In this document: piece by piece, positions 11,646-24,016 of the stretch
Layout: each line of letters opens with the position of its first letter
Position numbering within the stretch: the first letter of the stretch is position 1
Assembly: GCA_021234155.1 (NCBI GenBank)
Contig: JAJEKV010000036.1
Coordinates: forward strand, 8,015,426-8,079,425
Source: Isoetes taiwanensis
Taxonomy: Eukaryota > Streptophyta > Lycopodiopsida > Isoetales > Isoetaceae
Direction of reading: 5' to 3'
Length of the DNA stretch: 64,000 bases
The notes under the pieces: generated by a model
The model's database searches: none
What the model was told of the DNA's origin: nothing
Seen by the model: only the letters and a program-made list of their open reading frames with translations
Position numbers and translations under genes: made by a program

Positions 11646-11759
11646 TCTCCATTCTAATAAACAATGATGAGCTCCATTGAATGGCCATCAGGCAAATGGT
11701 TTTCTCCATTCTAATAAACAATGATGAGCTCCATTGAATGGCCATCAGGCAAATGGTTT
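11646..11759. repeat. 57-bp tandem duplication
   Basis: 11646-11702 is repeated at 11703-11759 (unit starts TCTCCATTCTAATAAAC). Confidence 0.95.
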
Positions 11760-11880
11760 AGCTTAAAACTTCATGATTTTTGACTGGATGCATGCTGCCA
11801 TTCCTGCCATTCTTAATCTTGGAATTTGTTCCCAGATTTCGTAAACCATAGTTTATAGACCCATTTATAGTACAAAAACT

Positions 11881-11882
<2 letters not shown>

Positions 11883-11968
<86 letters not shown>
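11883..11968. repeat. (TA)n microsatellite
   Basis: About 43 uninterrupted TA units. Confidence 0.98.
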
Positions 11969-11970
<2 letters not shown>

Positions 11971-11972
<2 letters not shown>

Positions 11973-12086
11973 ATAATAACTTATTCATTTATTTTAAGGA
12001 TATATGGTCCATGGTTTCAGGAATTGTTATTTTTACATCCATATCAAATCCCCCCTGAACCCCCCTACTATTTTGCTACATATTAA
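11971..12086 (+). repeat. Direct repeat, copy 1 (with 12201-12314)
   Basis: Both copies run from TTATAAYAAC through TTACATCCATATCAAAT to ATTTTGCTACATATTA at roughly 85 per cent identity, 230 bp apart. The spacer holds GGTTCGAACCC and further short ordered words. This looks like two ends or two insertions of the same dispersed repeat. Confidence 0.85.
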
Positions 12087-12200
12087 AATACGAGGGTTCG
12101 AACCCCTACTAAAATAACTCAATGTCCTAATAAAACTACTTTAACCAATGTACCCAGTGAGCTAATGTGATTATTTTTTATCTTGAATTTACGTTTTTTT

Positions 12201-12314
12201 TTATAACAACCTATTCAATTGTTTTAGGGATATATAGTCTATGGTTTTAGGAATTGTTATTTTTTACATCCATATCAAATTCCCCTGGAACCCCCTGTTA
12301 TTTTGCTACATATT
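12201..12314 (+). repeat. Direct repeat, copy 2
   Basis: Second copy of the repeat at 11971-12086, in the same orientation. Confidence 0.85.
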
Positions 12315-12331
12315 ATATACAAGAAACTTAT

Positions 12332-12353
12332 CGCGGCGGCCAAGGCCGCCGCG
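12332..12353. repeat. Perfect GC-rich palindrome
   Basis: CGCGGCGGCC-AA-GGCCGCCGCG: ten-base perfect arms in AT-rich surroundings, 18 bases after the direct repeat at 12201-12314. Confidence 0.9.
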
Positions 12354-12908
12354 AACGTTTCTCTTCCCCAACTCGTCTATACATGCTAGAACATGCAGAA
12401 TTTGAACCTGCATGTTGTTGCCTTGTGTTCGCGGCCATGGAGCAGTATTTATAGGGCTCATTAAACTACAGAGGTTAGAATTCCCCATGCTCAAATACAG
12501 TTCAATTTTTGTATGTTCGGAACTTAGATTCTTTTGATTTAATGCAAAACATCTTTCGTATATTGAAGATAATAATGTTATTTCAAGGCTCTCAAAATGA
12601 GGTTCAAATTTTGTGATTCAATTTGCTCGCATTAGTTAGAAGTGTGTTTAAAAGCAAACATTTAAATAAAACCTCATTAACCAAGGGAAAATGCCATTTT
12701 AACAGTTAAGTATTGGACCTAGTAATGCTAACAATACATTAATTTATAGCCACTTCCATTTTCTAGGCACATCCAATAACTTCAAATGGCATTGCTTAAC
12801 GCATGACTCAACATTGAAATCTATTTAACTTAGTTGTTCTATGTCTAAAGGCCACTTGGAATATTATTTTAAGTGGGCCAGTTCAGACAACTTTTATACA
12901 TGACTCAG

Positions 12909-13084
12909 GTCCTATTGGGAAGGAGAGGAGTCCAATTGGGGTACCAGGCAGCAAGGAAAATAGAGGAATAACAGAGGGGCAGGGGCGTATTGGTGTTGAT
13001 GGGTTGAATGGATTGATGCAGCAGGCAAAGTCTTCTGGAGAAGAAGAAGAAGATTCCCCGTTTGGGGGGAGGATTTTGGAGTAA
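12909..13084 (+). CDS. Candidate terminal exon, product not recognised
   Basis: After an acceptor-like CATGACTCAG, an open frame runs to a TAA at 13082-13084. It is Gly/Ser-rich and ends in an acidic tail: RIGVDGLNGLMQQAK, then a Glu run, then DSPFGGRILE. The Glu run comes from GAA codons and the composition differs from the surroundings. No upstream partner exon and no family could be identified, so it may be a spurious frame or a lone gene fragment. Confidence 0.2.
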
Positions 13085-13287
13085 AACCGCATCCTTTTTT
13101 CTTCAGATTGGCCACAAATCACCTGGCGCCCTTACCCATCACTAATACCATGCGTACCTGGTTTTTGGCTAGAAACCTTCGGATGGGGGATTTATAGTCG
13201 GACTTGTTGGATGATTTGGCCACTGTGTTAGAAACGTAAAAGGACGAATGGGTCAAGGCAGGCTAAACACGCTTGGGGTTGGGCCGC

Positions 13288-13314
13288 CGGCACCGCCACC
13301 GCCGGGCGGTGCCG
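13288..13314. repeat. GC-rich hairpin
   Basis: CGGCACCGCC pairs with GGCGGTGCCG around a 7-base loop, in otherwise AT-rich DNA. A second hairpin (GGAAAATC with GATTTTCC) follows at about 13331-13356. Confidence 0.8.
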
Positions 13315-13359
13315 CCCATGAATATCTCCTGGAAAATCCTCGAGAGAGATTTTCCCTTA

Positions 13360-16315
13360 TACATAATAATATTGTATAGAAGAATCGAGATCAGGTGTGC
13401 ATAATATTGTATAGGAGAATGGAGATTGGGTGCACAATTTTGGGAGATCTATAGAGGCCCTATGACCGACAATATCTGGGCGCTGGTCTCTAGATTTGGT
13501 AGATTTGGGAGCGACATTCTCCTGCATGATAGCTGTGAACAATAGGAATCAATTTCCATAAAATGCCTAGTTCAATTTCCATAAAATGTCTACCTCAATT
13601 GTGGAAGAAGCCTTTGGCACTAGGGTCATTAAAAAAAAAGTTGCACCACCATTGACATAACCCAAAAATTGGCGTATATCGGGGTTGAATATCGACCATA
13701 GCCTGTTGGCGTATATAGGAGTTGGATATCGACCACAGTGTTACTCTACTCTGGCTATGGCGATGCCGTTCTCTCGTATGACGCATCGATTATTCTAAAG
13801 CTCTATAATATGAACACGTTGTGGCCTTTTCTGCTACCATCTTGTACCCTTTTCAGAAAATTTTGGTTGATTCTACTTGACCCTGCCTAAATCTGACATA
13901 TCTTTTAGTGTGCCACTGTTGTATGAAGTGATAGCTGCCCAATCCGTGTTGCTGCCCTTCGCCAGATCGGTTTTGCATGCCGGAATTGCGGATTCATTAT
14001 TCCCTTGTTTCGCCTTTTTTTTGTAGCTCTAGATATTGCGGAACCGTTGGGGTTTTGCAGAAAAATCCCCTGCAGTTGCTTGTTTGAGCCTTTGGAATGT
14101 GATCAAAGCTTGGATAATAGATTGATCAGGGTGTATCGCACCAATTTTGGGTGAGGAAGCTGCAAGAATATTTGCAAAAAATTGCGCCAAATCAACTACG
14201 TCTCCTGTATTTAACGATTTTGGGGGACTTTAGCCCTTCTTTTCTTAGTGATTCGCTGCCTCTCCGACTCCAATCCCAGCACATCATATCATATGACATC
14301 TAAGACACTATTGGTGCGAACTATTGCAGCATCATGCTCTAGGGGTTTGATCTCCAAATCGGATCTGCCTTTCCCACCTCCATTAGCCATAACTAGAACC
14401 TGATTCGATAGAGCCTAAGGCCGAGCCACTTCGATAGCCATATCCAGGACTGTTGCCATTGTAACTTCTAGCAGATGCATCATCAGTGGAGACCATAGCC
14501 TCTTGCTTGGGTCTACGAGATCCGACATAGCTGCATTTATCAAAAACATCTAAATGAAAGACTATAATGCAAAAATTAAGTACTTCTACATTGAGAAAAA
14601 TGAAGATCCTGACTAAAGAATTTGGGGCTACATATCATAACATGTCTCGGTTTAAGCTATGATAGATATGATTGTAGTTTCTATCAGTAAACTTACTATT
14701 GGCCCCAAAGATTTCGAGCCGCTCCAGTCGCGAAGACCGGCAGCCTTTAATTTTGTGAGTGGCGTGCAATCGAAACTTTTCTTCCCCGCCCGAGCTTGCT
14801 CGAGCCGAACGTGTTGCCTTGTGGGATCTTTTGCTCATTTACCACCATCTCCAAAGTGGCTCCAAAAACCTCAATTCTCGAAGAGCAAGATTTTGATCCC
14901 CGGTTCCCATCCTCAATTCCCTCTAAAGTACTAGCTAGAGAAGGAACGGCACAAAAGGAGGCCAATCTCGCCAATCGCCATATCTCATTCACGGGGGCTC
15001 AACTTGTAGTAGGAAGGATCATAAAACTAGAAAAATGCACACAATTCTAAGCAGGCAATGATGAATTGCTTCTGTGAACAGACCAACTACTGCAAAAGAA
15101 AAATTGGTATATCCGAGTTTCCTGTCCTGCTTGCATGCACATGTAAAAAAGCAGACAAATTTTCTTGAGGAAAAATCTCAGATGCAAATACCTGCATCAA
15201 ATAACAAAATAAAAAACAGGCTGGGACCAGAATCCGCAGCCCTGCAAAGGAGTTCAGACGACAATTGCCTCCAGCCCATTTTCTTGACCTATTTCTTATT
15301 TTCTAACTGATTTGTTGAAGCTTGAAGCAGAAGCCCATCGCCATAGCCAGACCCAGCACTGCCGGAAACCAAGCGTCAGCGCATTTCTGAACCTTGAAAG
15401 CGATTTGCTGAAGCTTTGAAGCACGCGACAGATCCAAAGCAGAGGATTGCTTCCAAAGCAAGAAATCCGGAGCCCGTCAAATTTTCTTTCTTATTTTCAT
15501 TTTTTCTTTTTCAAAAACACGTGTTGCCCCCAATTTTTTTGCTGGGGAAAAAATATTAGGATCAAACAGAAATGGCATCTGCATTATATATGTTAAGAAA
15601 ACAATGCTTCTTATTTGAAGAAAAACAATGCCTAGTGACATTGAAACAACACTATTTTTTTTTTCCTTTTCTATGTGTGGACATATCATATAGTCTTTTC
15701 TTTTTAATGTAGTAATATTGGTTTTCCATGTGTTGTAATGTCTAAAACAACGTATCTTATATTGAGAACAAACAACGATTAGTTGCACTAGAAACAACAG
15801 TGAGAAAATAAAACAACACGTTGAATTTATTTTTTTTTTGGATTAAAAAAAAAAGGTGGTCTTCAAAGATAGCACAAAACTACACATAGAGCTAAATTTG
15901 GGGTTATAGTGAAAGGTTTCACATGTAAATATTTCTAATTTAGAAACAAAATATTGAGGAGACATGGTCGAATAACATGCAAACCACCTCCTGTACCAAA
16001 GATGGAAATACAGGGTGTATATAAAAACTCTGCATATAGATTAAATACATGATAGAGTTGAAAGCTTCAAGATCCGCTGTGAAGTTGTATAGCAGCAGGT
16101 TGGAAGCTGATCAAGTGTAGTCAAATAGCAAACAGTGATTGGGTCAATGACCTCATGAATAAATACTATTGCAATCAAGGAACATTGGTGTTTGAACTTT
16201 TAAACTCTTGAGTAAATCTTGTAGAAACTTACAAAGAATAGAATAGAAACAATATCAAATTTTTTCTTATCAAAGCCAAGCATCTGAAACTGTTAAACGG
16301 CCTCTTCAATTGTTA
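13360..16315. other. About 3 kb without a supportable gene
   Basis: Short imperfect duplications occur at 13366-13425 (ATAATATTGTATAGRAGAAT) and 13668-13740 (GGCGTATATM with ATATCGACCA). 15790-15860 is A/T homopolymer-rich. Open frames between 14600 and 15100 overlap on both strands, and I found no domain or splice pattern supporting either. Confidence 0.5.
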
Positions 16316-16657
16316 TCAATGGTCTTCAATTGTTATCTCACAGTTACCGCTCTCGCCGCGTATGGTGAATAATTTTCTCTTTTCCAGATCTTCGCTGGGG
16401 ATGATCCCGATTTCATCCGTTCCAACCAAAACAGCATATCTGAAATAAGTCCCACCGGGACGAAGGCAAGGCAACTTGATCTCTTTTTCAGCAGGAATTT
16501 TGTATCTGATAGGGCCAGGCATTGTACGATGCTTCTCTCGAATTACAACTTCCTCCTTTGTTGAGTTTTTGATGACCACCTCTCCTAAATTTCCACCCTC
16601 CTCGGAGGCACTTTTGGCTCCTGCATTTCCCATTTGTTTGGCTCCTGCATTTCCCAT
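16316..16657 (-). CDS. Intact small single-exon plant gene, unrecognised 113-aa protein
   Basis: A complete ATG-to-stop frame of 113 codons. The first ATG is at 16657. A 24-bp duplication repeats MGNAGAK, so a second in-frame ATG lies eight codons later. After a short Gly/Ala/Ser-rich head the body is compact: residues ~25-45 give GEVVIKNSTKEEVVIREKHR, then PGPIRYKIPAEKEIKLP, LRPGGTYFRYAVLVG and a charged C-terminus ending in NCEITIEDH. Alternating hydrophobic residues suggest a beta-rich fold. No signal peptide or membrane segment is seen; the Met-Gly start could allow N-myristoylation. The fold resembles small conserved proteins of land plants of unknown function, but I do not assign a family name. 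Absence of frame breaks in a decayed neighbourhood argues for a living gene. The strand upstream carries a GAG/GTAAGA donor-like site 11 bases before the ATG, so a 5' UTR intron is possible. Confidence 0.7.
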   Translation of the reverse strand: MGNAGAKQMGNAGAKSASEEGGNLGEVVIKNSTKEEVVIREKHRTMPGPIRYKIPAEKEIKLPCLRPGGTYFRYAVLVGTDEIGIIPSEDLEKRKLFTIRGESGNCEITIEDH

Positions 16658-16739
16658 TTTGTTTCTTACCTCAATTGTTGCTCAAATTTTGGCCGCGCCT
16701 TCAGTGTGTGTCTCTGCACAGTCGGCCCATTAACTTATA

Positions 16740-17000
16740 ATGTATGGGGAAAACCCAGGGGTCCTTCCTTCTGACCGGTAGGAAGGTTCCAGGAAGGACT
16801 TAAAGAAGGTCGCACTAGGTTCCTTTCTGGAACCTCCATGTAAGAACAGATTCATGCCTTCCTAGACAGCGCAAAGAAAGAGAAGGATATAGTTGCTGCA
16901 CAACGAAACAGAAGAAAACAGAGTACGAAAAAGAAACAAAAGAAAACACAGTACAAAGGGGATGCGATGGTTTTTTTTACCCCGGATTTGGGTTGGAGTT
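16740..17000. other. Short intergenic stretch with a hairpin
   Basis: 16766-16845 contains CCTTCC/GGAAGG words in both orientations (CCTTCCTTCTGACCGGTAGG and nearby), giving weak foldback potential. No gene is seen. Confidence 0.4.
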
Positions 17001-17310
17001 CAATGGAAACCTCCAATTTTCCACGGAAACCCCACTTCCTCCCCAGTTTCCCCGGAAAGCTCCCTCATCTTCCAGGAAACCTCCCCACCTTTCCCTGGAA
17101 ACCTTCCCAACTTTCCAGGTAGACCTGACTTTCCAGGTAGACCTGGGGAGGTTTCCAGGTAGACCTGGGGAGGTTTCCAGTTTGGAAAATAGGGGAGGTT
17201 CCATGGAAACCTCCTCACCTTTCCCTGGAAACCTCCCCAACTTTCCTGGAAAACTAGGGGAGGTTTTAATATAAGAAAACAGGGGAGGTTTCCACGAAAA
17301 ATTGGGAAGG
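17000..17310. repeat. GGAAACCTCCCC cluster in both orientations
   Basis: The perfect 12-mer occurs in forward sense at 17075 and 17227, and as GGGGAGGTTTCC at 17145, 17167 and 17282, with many one-mismatch variants. Within it, CCAGGTAGACCTGG (a palindrome with a 2-base spacer) is tandemly repeated at about 17113, 17131 and 17153 with 18-22-base spacing. Open frames over the cluster in four frames are by-products of the repeat. Confidence 0.9.
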
Positions 17311-17441
17311 TTTCCCATAAAAATTAAAAAAAAAAACCTTCCACGATCTGCCTCGATCCACGTGCTTTTTTAATATCCACGCCTTTATTAATTACACCCA
17401 CCTTTATTAATTACGGCCTTTTATTTTTTTAAAATATTTTA

Positions 17442-17490
17442 ATGGAAACCTCCCCAATTTTCCAAGGAAACTAAGGGAGGTTTTCACATA
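17442..17490. repeat. Satellite copy of the GGAAACCTCCCC motif
   Basis: A forward copy at 17444 and a degenerate inverted copy (GGGAGGTTTTC) about 30 bases later. Confidence 0.8.
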
Positions 17491-19397
17491 ATATTTATAG
17501 TTTATCTTGATTTTCCTATGGTTGAATGAAGCCCATAGATTCAACAAGGTCCCTCTCATTTTCTTATGGTCGAAACCCCAGTAGGTTCAACAACGATGCT
17601 TCGTGACAGGGTGGGTCTAGTGCGCGCGTCCAATTTCCAAACCATGAAAAATTCGCCAGGGCCTTACCCCACGTAATGGCCAGCCAACGTACATTACCCC
17701 TAACAAACGGACCACCAAGGTTCAATTCCTACCCTAGCTAAGATTTAATCTTCTAAACTATTTAGTTTCCATTAGGCCTATGTTAAGATTTTGTTTTCTA
17801 TTTTTCTCCCATTATAGTGGTTGTTTGTGGTTGTCCGAGGTGTCTGCTTTCACAGTTCTTTTGTTGAACCTTCGTCCTTTTGTTGCTTTCCCAACGAATC
17901 CTATCACAAAATAGCTATTGCTACAAGAATAATAATCCACAAACTGATTAACTTATACAATGTGTTCCTTGATGGAACTTCCTTTGAATTCTTTCAGGAG
18001 GAACATTGTACTTTAAAGGTAGCTCATAAACAAAGGACTTCTTTAAAATAAAAAACCTTACTCAGAGAGCTATTTTTAACCTAGCCTTCCGGCTGTTGAA
18101 GTTTTCCAAAGTAACTCTTTGCATGTTGTACCTGCTCGAAAGATAGCCAATTTCTCTGCTTCAGGATATTTAGCTTTCTCATGTCATACTCTGAAGCTAT
18201 CCTTTTACATGCTCTGATGCTACCTACATACCAAAACATATTTATAATCAGTAACAAGCCATGACATAATCCTCTTCTGAGGTTCCTGTACTCTTTTCGG
18301 GTTCACCTCACTATGAGTAAATTCGTAATGGAGTTCACATATTTAACTGAGTAAACAAGAGATTAAAACATGCTCCATGCTTCAAGGTAACTGCTCACTG
18401 CTCACTGCATTTGCAAATGCTATTTAAGGCATCTGTTTCAGTTATGCCAGTCCGTAGCCTCTTGTATATTTTTCTAGAAAAATTTCCATGCAAACAAAAG
18501 CTAACCTGTGCACATGTTTTACTGTATCTTTTCTGAATCAAAGTCATTTGCCATCAGATATCTTGGCTCTTGAAAATCCGAATAACAAATAAAAATATTG
18601 TGACATGAATAGATGCATCGTTCAAGTACATCCAAGCATGCAAAAATGAAAGTATCAGACAGCAAACCTTTGTTTATATTCGAATGAGCTGGATTTGTGC
18701 TTTGCCAAGGAAGTTTGAATCATATCTTCCACAATATTCCGGTGAGATCACCTGCATTTGTATCAGATGTCTCCAACCCAAGCAATAGGTTATAGCAGAT
18801 CCGAAAAACATGAAGCAGGCCCATTCTCCGCCTGCATCTGCGGTCCAGGGCAGAATCACTTGTGCCAGTTTCATAGAGATGCTCTGAGAGGCAGCACCGG
18901 CTGTTAATATCATAGCATAAATCATTCTAGGTTGCCACATGGCTCTGCCGCCCATGCCACAGGCAACGCCCAGTACTTCCATTAGATAGCCCTAAAATGA
19001 TTTTGAGTAATCTCTGTGTATTTGCCATTGAATCGGTGCTGGCTACAGTCTGGTGGAAAGCCTAACATGCTTGGAGCGAACCTCTGGTAGTTTTACCATA
19101 ATCTAACGATGCCGCCATAGCCGACTCCTGCGTTGCATGATCAAACAAAAATGGGGATTCAAGAAGAATAGAGCAAGTGCTAAGACATTCATATATCTTG
19201 AATGCCAAAAATAAGCTCCAAAGACGGACGGAACAACTGGATCCTGAGACAGAGATTTTGGAGTAAGCTGCATCCCAGCTTGAAGATCCAAGCCTATGAC
19301 GAAGGCCATGATGCCGCCCCACCGACCGCCATATCCACGAGCAAAAATGAGCGCCAAAGATATTCTGAACGATGGCAATTTATTTTTGGAATTTTAT
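17491..19397. other. About 1.9 kb without a clear gene
   Basis: Open frames at 18674-18982 and 19062-19378 (minus) give hydrophobic peptides, and adjacent segments could be membrane helices. They lack a start context, splice sites and conserved motifs, so I do not call them. Repeats are not obvious. Confidence 0.4.
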
Positions 19398-19492
19398 GGA
19401 AAGCTCCCCAGGTTAGCAAGATTGGAAACCTCCCAAGGCTTTGGCTGAAAGGTGAGGAGGTTTCCATAGAAGAAAATTTGGGAGGTTTCCAT
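19398..19492. repeat. Third group of GGAAACCTCCC motifs
   Basis: Forward copy at 19424 and inverted copies at about 19454 and 19480, separated by 20-40 bases. Same word as the 17-kb cluster, 2 kb away. Confidence 0.8.
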
Positions 19493-19499
19493 TCGGGAC

Positions 19500-22400
19500 C
19501 CTAATCCAATTCGAGCGTATATAATTTGAACGAAGGGGATGGCTATGGAACGGAACTGTGGCCCAGAACTTGTATAAAGTTACTTGTTTAGCTGGAACAG
19601 AACTGAAAAAAAAATCAAAGGACATATTTGAAAACTACAAGGATTCAACACAGAAAAGGGGTAATGTTATCACAATAAAGAAGCGTATGTTAATAACCTA
19701 TGATTTCTGAAGTTTTTTTAGGGTATTCGTATTAGAATACGTATAATGCTGATGCTGGCATGCTGGATTTGAAATCGAAGCAGTATTGACGGTATGGCGT
19801 TTCAGTTAGAAGGTTTAGGGCCATGCAGCAGGATATGACAGCGCCACTTTTGTTTTTGTTGTTGGCTATGTCGGTTATGATTATGGCAGCAGGCTATGGC
19901 GGCTATGGTGGTTCCGCGTTTGTTTTTGTGGCGGCTATGGTAGTAGTTGGGGCGCTCGAAATCAGGTATTTGTGGTCGCAAAATAGGGGCCATGACCTGA
20001 AATTTCTTATTGGGCGCAAAACCCTGCTTGTTCTGGCATGATTCTGTAGTGAAGGGCATAAGGCGGGCTGTAAGTGTTTGATTTTCCTTTTGCATATATT
20101 TTATTTCCAATCCTTTCCACTGATTTCACGCTATGAAGGAGAGCCGAAACAAGGAAGACCACATGCCTATGGAATCGCACATCATAAAAGTTTTACAGTT
20201 TCATGCCTTTGTTCTGAGCTTCAGATAAGATAGTCGGACATGTCCTCCTCATGGCGTTCCAGGTAAGCCCTGAGCATTGGACGGGAACTAGGGTTCGATT
20301 CACCAGGCTCATGCCATGGAATCCTGTTCATATGTTTGAGTTGTGCAGTATTGGACTATATTACTATGACACCGTACTATACAAACGCCAAAATACTATT
20401 TTAACCCGTGGTTGTGGTCTTTAAATGCCTCCTTTAAAATTGGGTCAATAGGAGCTAGTTTGACTGCAGAAAGACCTTAGATGGGCGAACAGGATCTGTG
20501 GAGGGGGAACATCCTATGAATTGTGCCACAATCCAAGGGCCCATAAAAAATAATAAACAAATTAGCTATAATACTGTCTTTTTATAACATATGATTCTTG
20601 AAGGTTTTTAAATGTATTTGTATGAAAATACGTAGAATGTTGATGCTGGCATCTGGGTTTTGGTAAGAACCTATATTGGCATTTTTCAGTGGTACCCAGA
20701 TAGGAAGTCGCGTGCACTCTGGCAGATGGTGATCGGGGATGATGATGCCAATTTCGGCATGCTGGGCTGGCACCTGGATGCGCGATGGAGAGCAGGCGGC
20801 TATGGCGCCTCTGTAGGAACGGTGGCAGCTATCACACCTCTGTTGCAGTCGGGGATCATTTGGTTGTAATGCATTTGTTCCAGGCTTACAAATTCGTCTT
20901 CCACGGGCGTCTAGACCCCAAATTGATTGTTCATTTAATTGTATGCTTAGTATGAGTTTCATCGCGTAGCGGCTTGCCAATTCATTTTCCAGGGTTCATT
21001 GTATGCCAATGCACCAGAATCACACAGTTTCCAATTAAATCAGGCATTTTTTGCTCACAATTTGTAGAATCGATTGGGTTCTTCATGATAGTTCTAGCAT
21101 TTTTCACTGAAGCACCATCGCCATCTTCTCGTTTCCCTTTTTTGGAAGGACTGGCCAAGCCAGATTTTGCAACCTCTTCTTGCTGCTTTGGCCTGGAATT
21201 GATCAAATAAGGGAAAGTAGGAAGAGCTCTACATCTGCACATGAAAAATGGAGTTCTGTAATAAGGGGAGGTGCCCACCTTTGGCTCACTTGAGCAAAAT
21301 GGTTGAATGGAAGCCTTCCACTGCTCAATTTGGTGCAAATTTTGGCTCACCTAATGCCTGAGAGTAGCGCTTTTGGATAAGAGCATTAGTTAAATTTTTT
21401 TCAAATAAGAGCATTATTATGGTCTAATATAACTTTATTAACAAAAGCTTAATCAATTAAAGAAGGAGATCGTATTCAACAAATGCTAATACTTCAAATT
21501 GTCCTTGTCTTAATGTTTTAGATTGTGCGCATCTTCTTATGTACTTTGGATACTTAATAGCTACTAGATTTTTTAACGTATTATATGTTCTTCAGATTAT
21601 GAGAAAAGAGGATCAATTGTTGTAATAATGATTAAAGCTTGTATATAGTGCAGGAAAGCTTAACGAATACATAAACTTGAAAGTCCTTTTCAGGTTTCTT
21701 TATTTATGCAGGTTTTACAAATGGCATATTCTTGATAATTTGCGAACAATTATTTATTGTAGAATCTGCAGGCTCATGGTTGATATGTGTCAACTGCAAG
21801 GGTTGCATTAAGGTAGAAGAATATGGTACTTTTGGATGTACATGATGCAGTATACTTGGAAATGAGCCCCCTTGCTTGCCTAAAGAGGCTTAACAGAAGA
21901 TGTTGTTAAGCACCATGGGACTATGTGATGTTCGTTGGCATAATATTTATAAATGTAATCAGCTGAATAGCAATATAGGATCAGAAAACAGTTAGATTCC
22001 CATGTGCACAATACTTTATGTAGCCAAGTCCTTGTCAATATGAAATGCCATTTGTCATCTCCACTTTCGGCATTTTGTCACTTAAAATCTGCCCCCATTA
22101 TACACCAACGCCTTTGTATATGCATCAGCCACTACGAGTCTTTCTTTATCCAATATCATGGCCACGTAGAAGGAACATCGAAGGAAAATTAATGAAGACT
22201 AATGCCATAGACAACAAATAGGACTGAAATTTTAATGCTAATACACAAGGCAGTCAAGGCAACATTGTAGCTTCTATTGCAAGTCTAATGGCGTCGAGCA
22301 ATCATACATCTTCCACACGCACAAGTTGCTTTAATGTTTTTCACCACAACATCTCTAACAGTCTTCTGTCCGAACCTTTAAGACTCTGTTTATCCTTGAA

Positions 22401-23018
22401 AAAGTGTTGCGTTGGAAATATTATAATTGACTTTCTCCGTATGAAAAAGATGCCCCAGCTTTGATGCATCTAAAATTAACAATCACTGACGACTACATTA
22501 TTGGGATTTTGGACAATGAGAGGTCTTGCTTTGGGACATGATAATGATGATGTTGAGCAACTGTGTAATATAGGACTGAGCTGCACAGTTCACATACTGT
22601 ATCCCAAAACAAACTAATGACTACCAATAATAAATAGCAATTACTAGGAGGATGCAGAATTTGGGCTATAGACACTATGTACATTTGTACATTTTAATGT
22701 AGTGATGGAGGAGACAATCGAGTTCACATGTTCATTACCTCCTAAAGAGATGATGTTCGTGCCCCCATTGAGGCCAGATCATGAACAAAAGATGCACTAA
22801 AGCCAGATCATGAAAAAATCGTGCAATGAGAAGCTCTGAAAGTGTAATGCAATATAACGTCAAATAATGATTCATGATCATCAGGTGGTGTGTATTTAAA
22901 GAACTTATTGATGATACATGCAGATAATCCGCTTTTTGAATTGCTCCTTGGTCTTGCACATTTGAATAATTTCTCACTATAGATACCATCTTTTTCTTCG
23001 TAAATTTTTGAAAGCCAA
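19500..23018. other. About 3.5 kb without a supportable gene
   Basis: AT-rich. 19825-19960 is a Gly/Tyr/Val-coding low-complexity stretch (GGYGGYGG-like), open for 72 codons from 19823, with no partner exon. TTTGATGCTGGCATSYTGG words occur at 19750 and 20640, suggesting an old ~890-bp duplication. Nothing else is recognised. Confidence 0.4.
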
Positions 23019-23178
23019 TTTTGTCACGCTCCTGCGACAAGATTGCATTTCTATGGGCTTTGAAACTTGCGTGATCATTTTAATGCCGATGTCTTCAATT
23101 TTATCACGCTCCTGCAACAAGATTGCATTTCTATGGGCTTTGAAACTTGCATGATCATCTAATGCCAATGCCTTCAAA
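23019..23178. repeat. 80-bp tandem duplication
   Basis: 23019-23098 and 23099-23178 share ATCACGCTCCTGC and GATTGCATTTCTATGGGC through CTTCAA, with about seven differences. The word CATGCAGATARTCCGCTTTT also recurs at about 22918 and 23197. Confidence 0.9.
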
Positions 23179-23735
23179 TTCTTTTCTCCTGCAACATGCA
23201 GATAGTCCGCTTTTCGTGCACTTACTTGTTACTAGGATTGACCGCAATTCAAAACATAATCTAATATATTCATCCTACAAATCTCATAATAAGGAGGATG
23301 AATGTAGCGAACTGCTCATGGAATCAATTCTTGGTGTTTGACACTGGACCATAAGTAAGTAAAAAACAACTAATTTCCCATAGCATGCTTTAACTAGACT
23401 ATAAACCAATTGATGACAAAATGAGGCATTTTTATATGCGCACACCAATGTAATCACATGGGTCATGACTCGTTTAGTTTACATTCTAAGGACTAAAACC
23501 TGAGATCATGCAAAACTCAACTCAGTGAATTAGCTAACTAACCATGTTGTCTTTATGTATTTGTTCATGCATATATTTATCATCAATTTCTACTTCATCT
23601 TCTTAGTTCTTATTTGTTGATTAAATAACGTTTGCCATCCACAAAAAAAGCATTAGACACATTACATCAAATATAATCAAAATAAACTCAATAAACAAAC
23701 ACAAATATAGTGCCGATTACGGAGTGCTTAGTACC

Positions 23736-24016
23736 CTTCCATGATAGAAGATAAGAGATAAGATAAGAGAGTTTTTAACGTCCGCGAGAACCTAATCGGG
23801 TTATGGGACCAGAATATAAAAAGAGGGCATGAGCCCTAACAAAACTTAGGGACTGAGCCCCCTAACAAATCACAATATCGAGAACAAAACAAGCGGGCAT
23901 AAACCCAAGCAGAACTCGGGGGCTATGCCCCATGTCAAATAACAACATAGACAATAAAATGAAAAGGTAAAAGCCAAACCAAGACCGAAACCAAAATGGA
24001 ACCGTGAAGCACAGGG
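23736..24016 (-). other. Putative 3' tail of the ORF1-only LINE
   Basis: Downstream of the ORF1 stop (minus strand) the sequence contains paired words of the type GGGGGCATAGCCCCC and GGGCTCATGCCC and ends in a run of TTATC/TCTTATC units at 23750-23775. No reverse transcriptase reading frame is present. A structured, GC-containing 3' UTR followed by a short simple repeat would fit a LINE tail, but this is inferred. Confidence 0.35.

Noticed and set aside
12080-12115. GGTTCGAACCC, a tRNA T-loop/B-box-like word, and similar words at 31920-31940
   Set aside because: No acceptor stem, anticodon arm or A box at the right distance, so not a tRNA gene; SINE origin is possible but unproven.
17000-17310. 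Overlapping open frames of 70-113 codons on both strands
   Set aside because: They arise from the GGAAACCTCCCC repeats and read through on four frames; composition, not coding.
18674-19378. Hydrophobic minus-strand frames suggesting a membrane protein
   Set aside because: No start context, no splice borders, overlapping alternative frames, no recognisable family signature.
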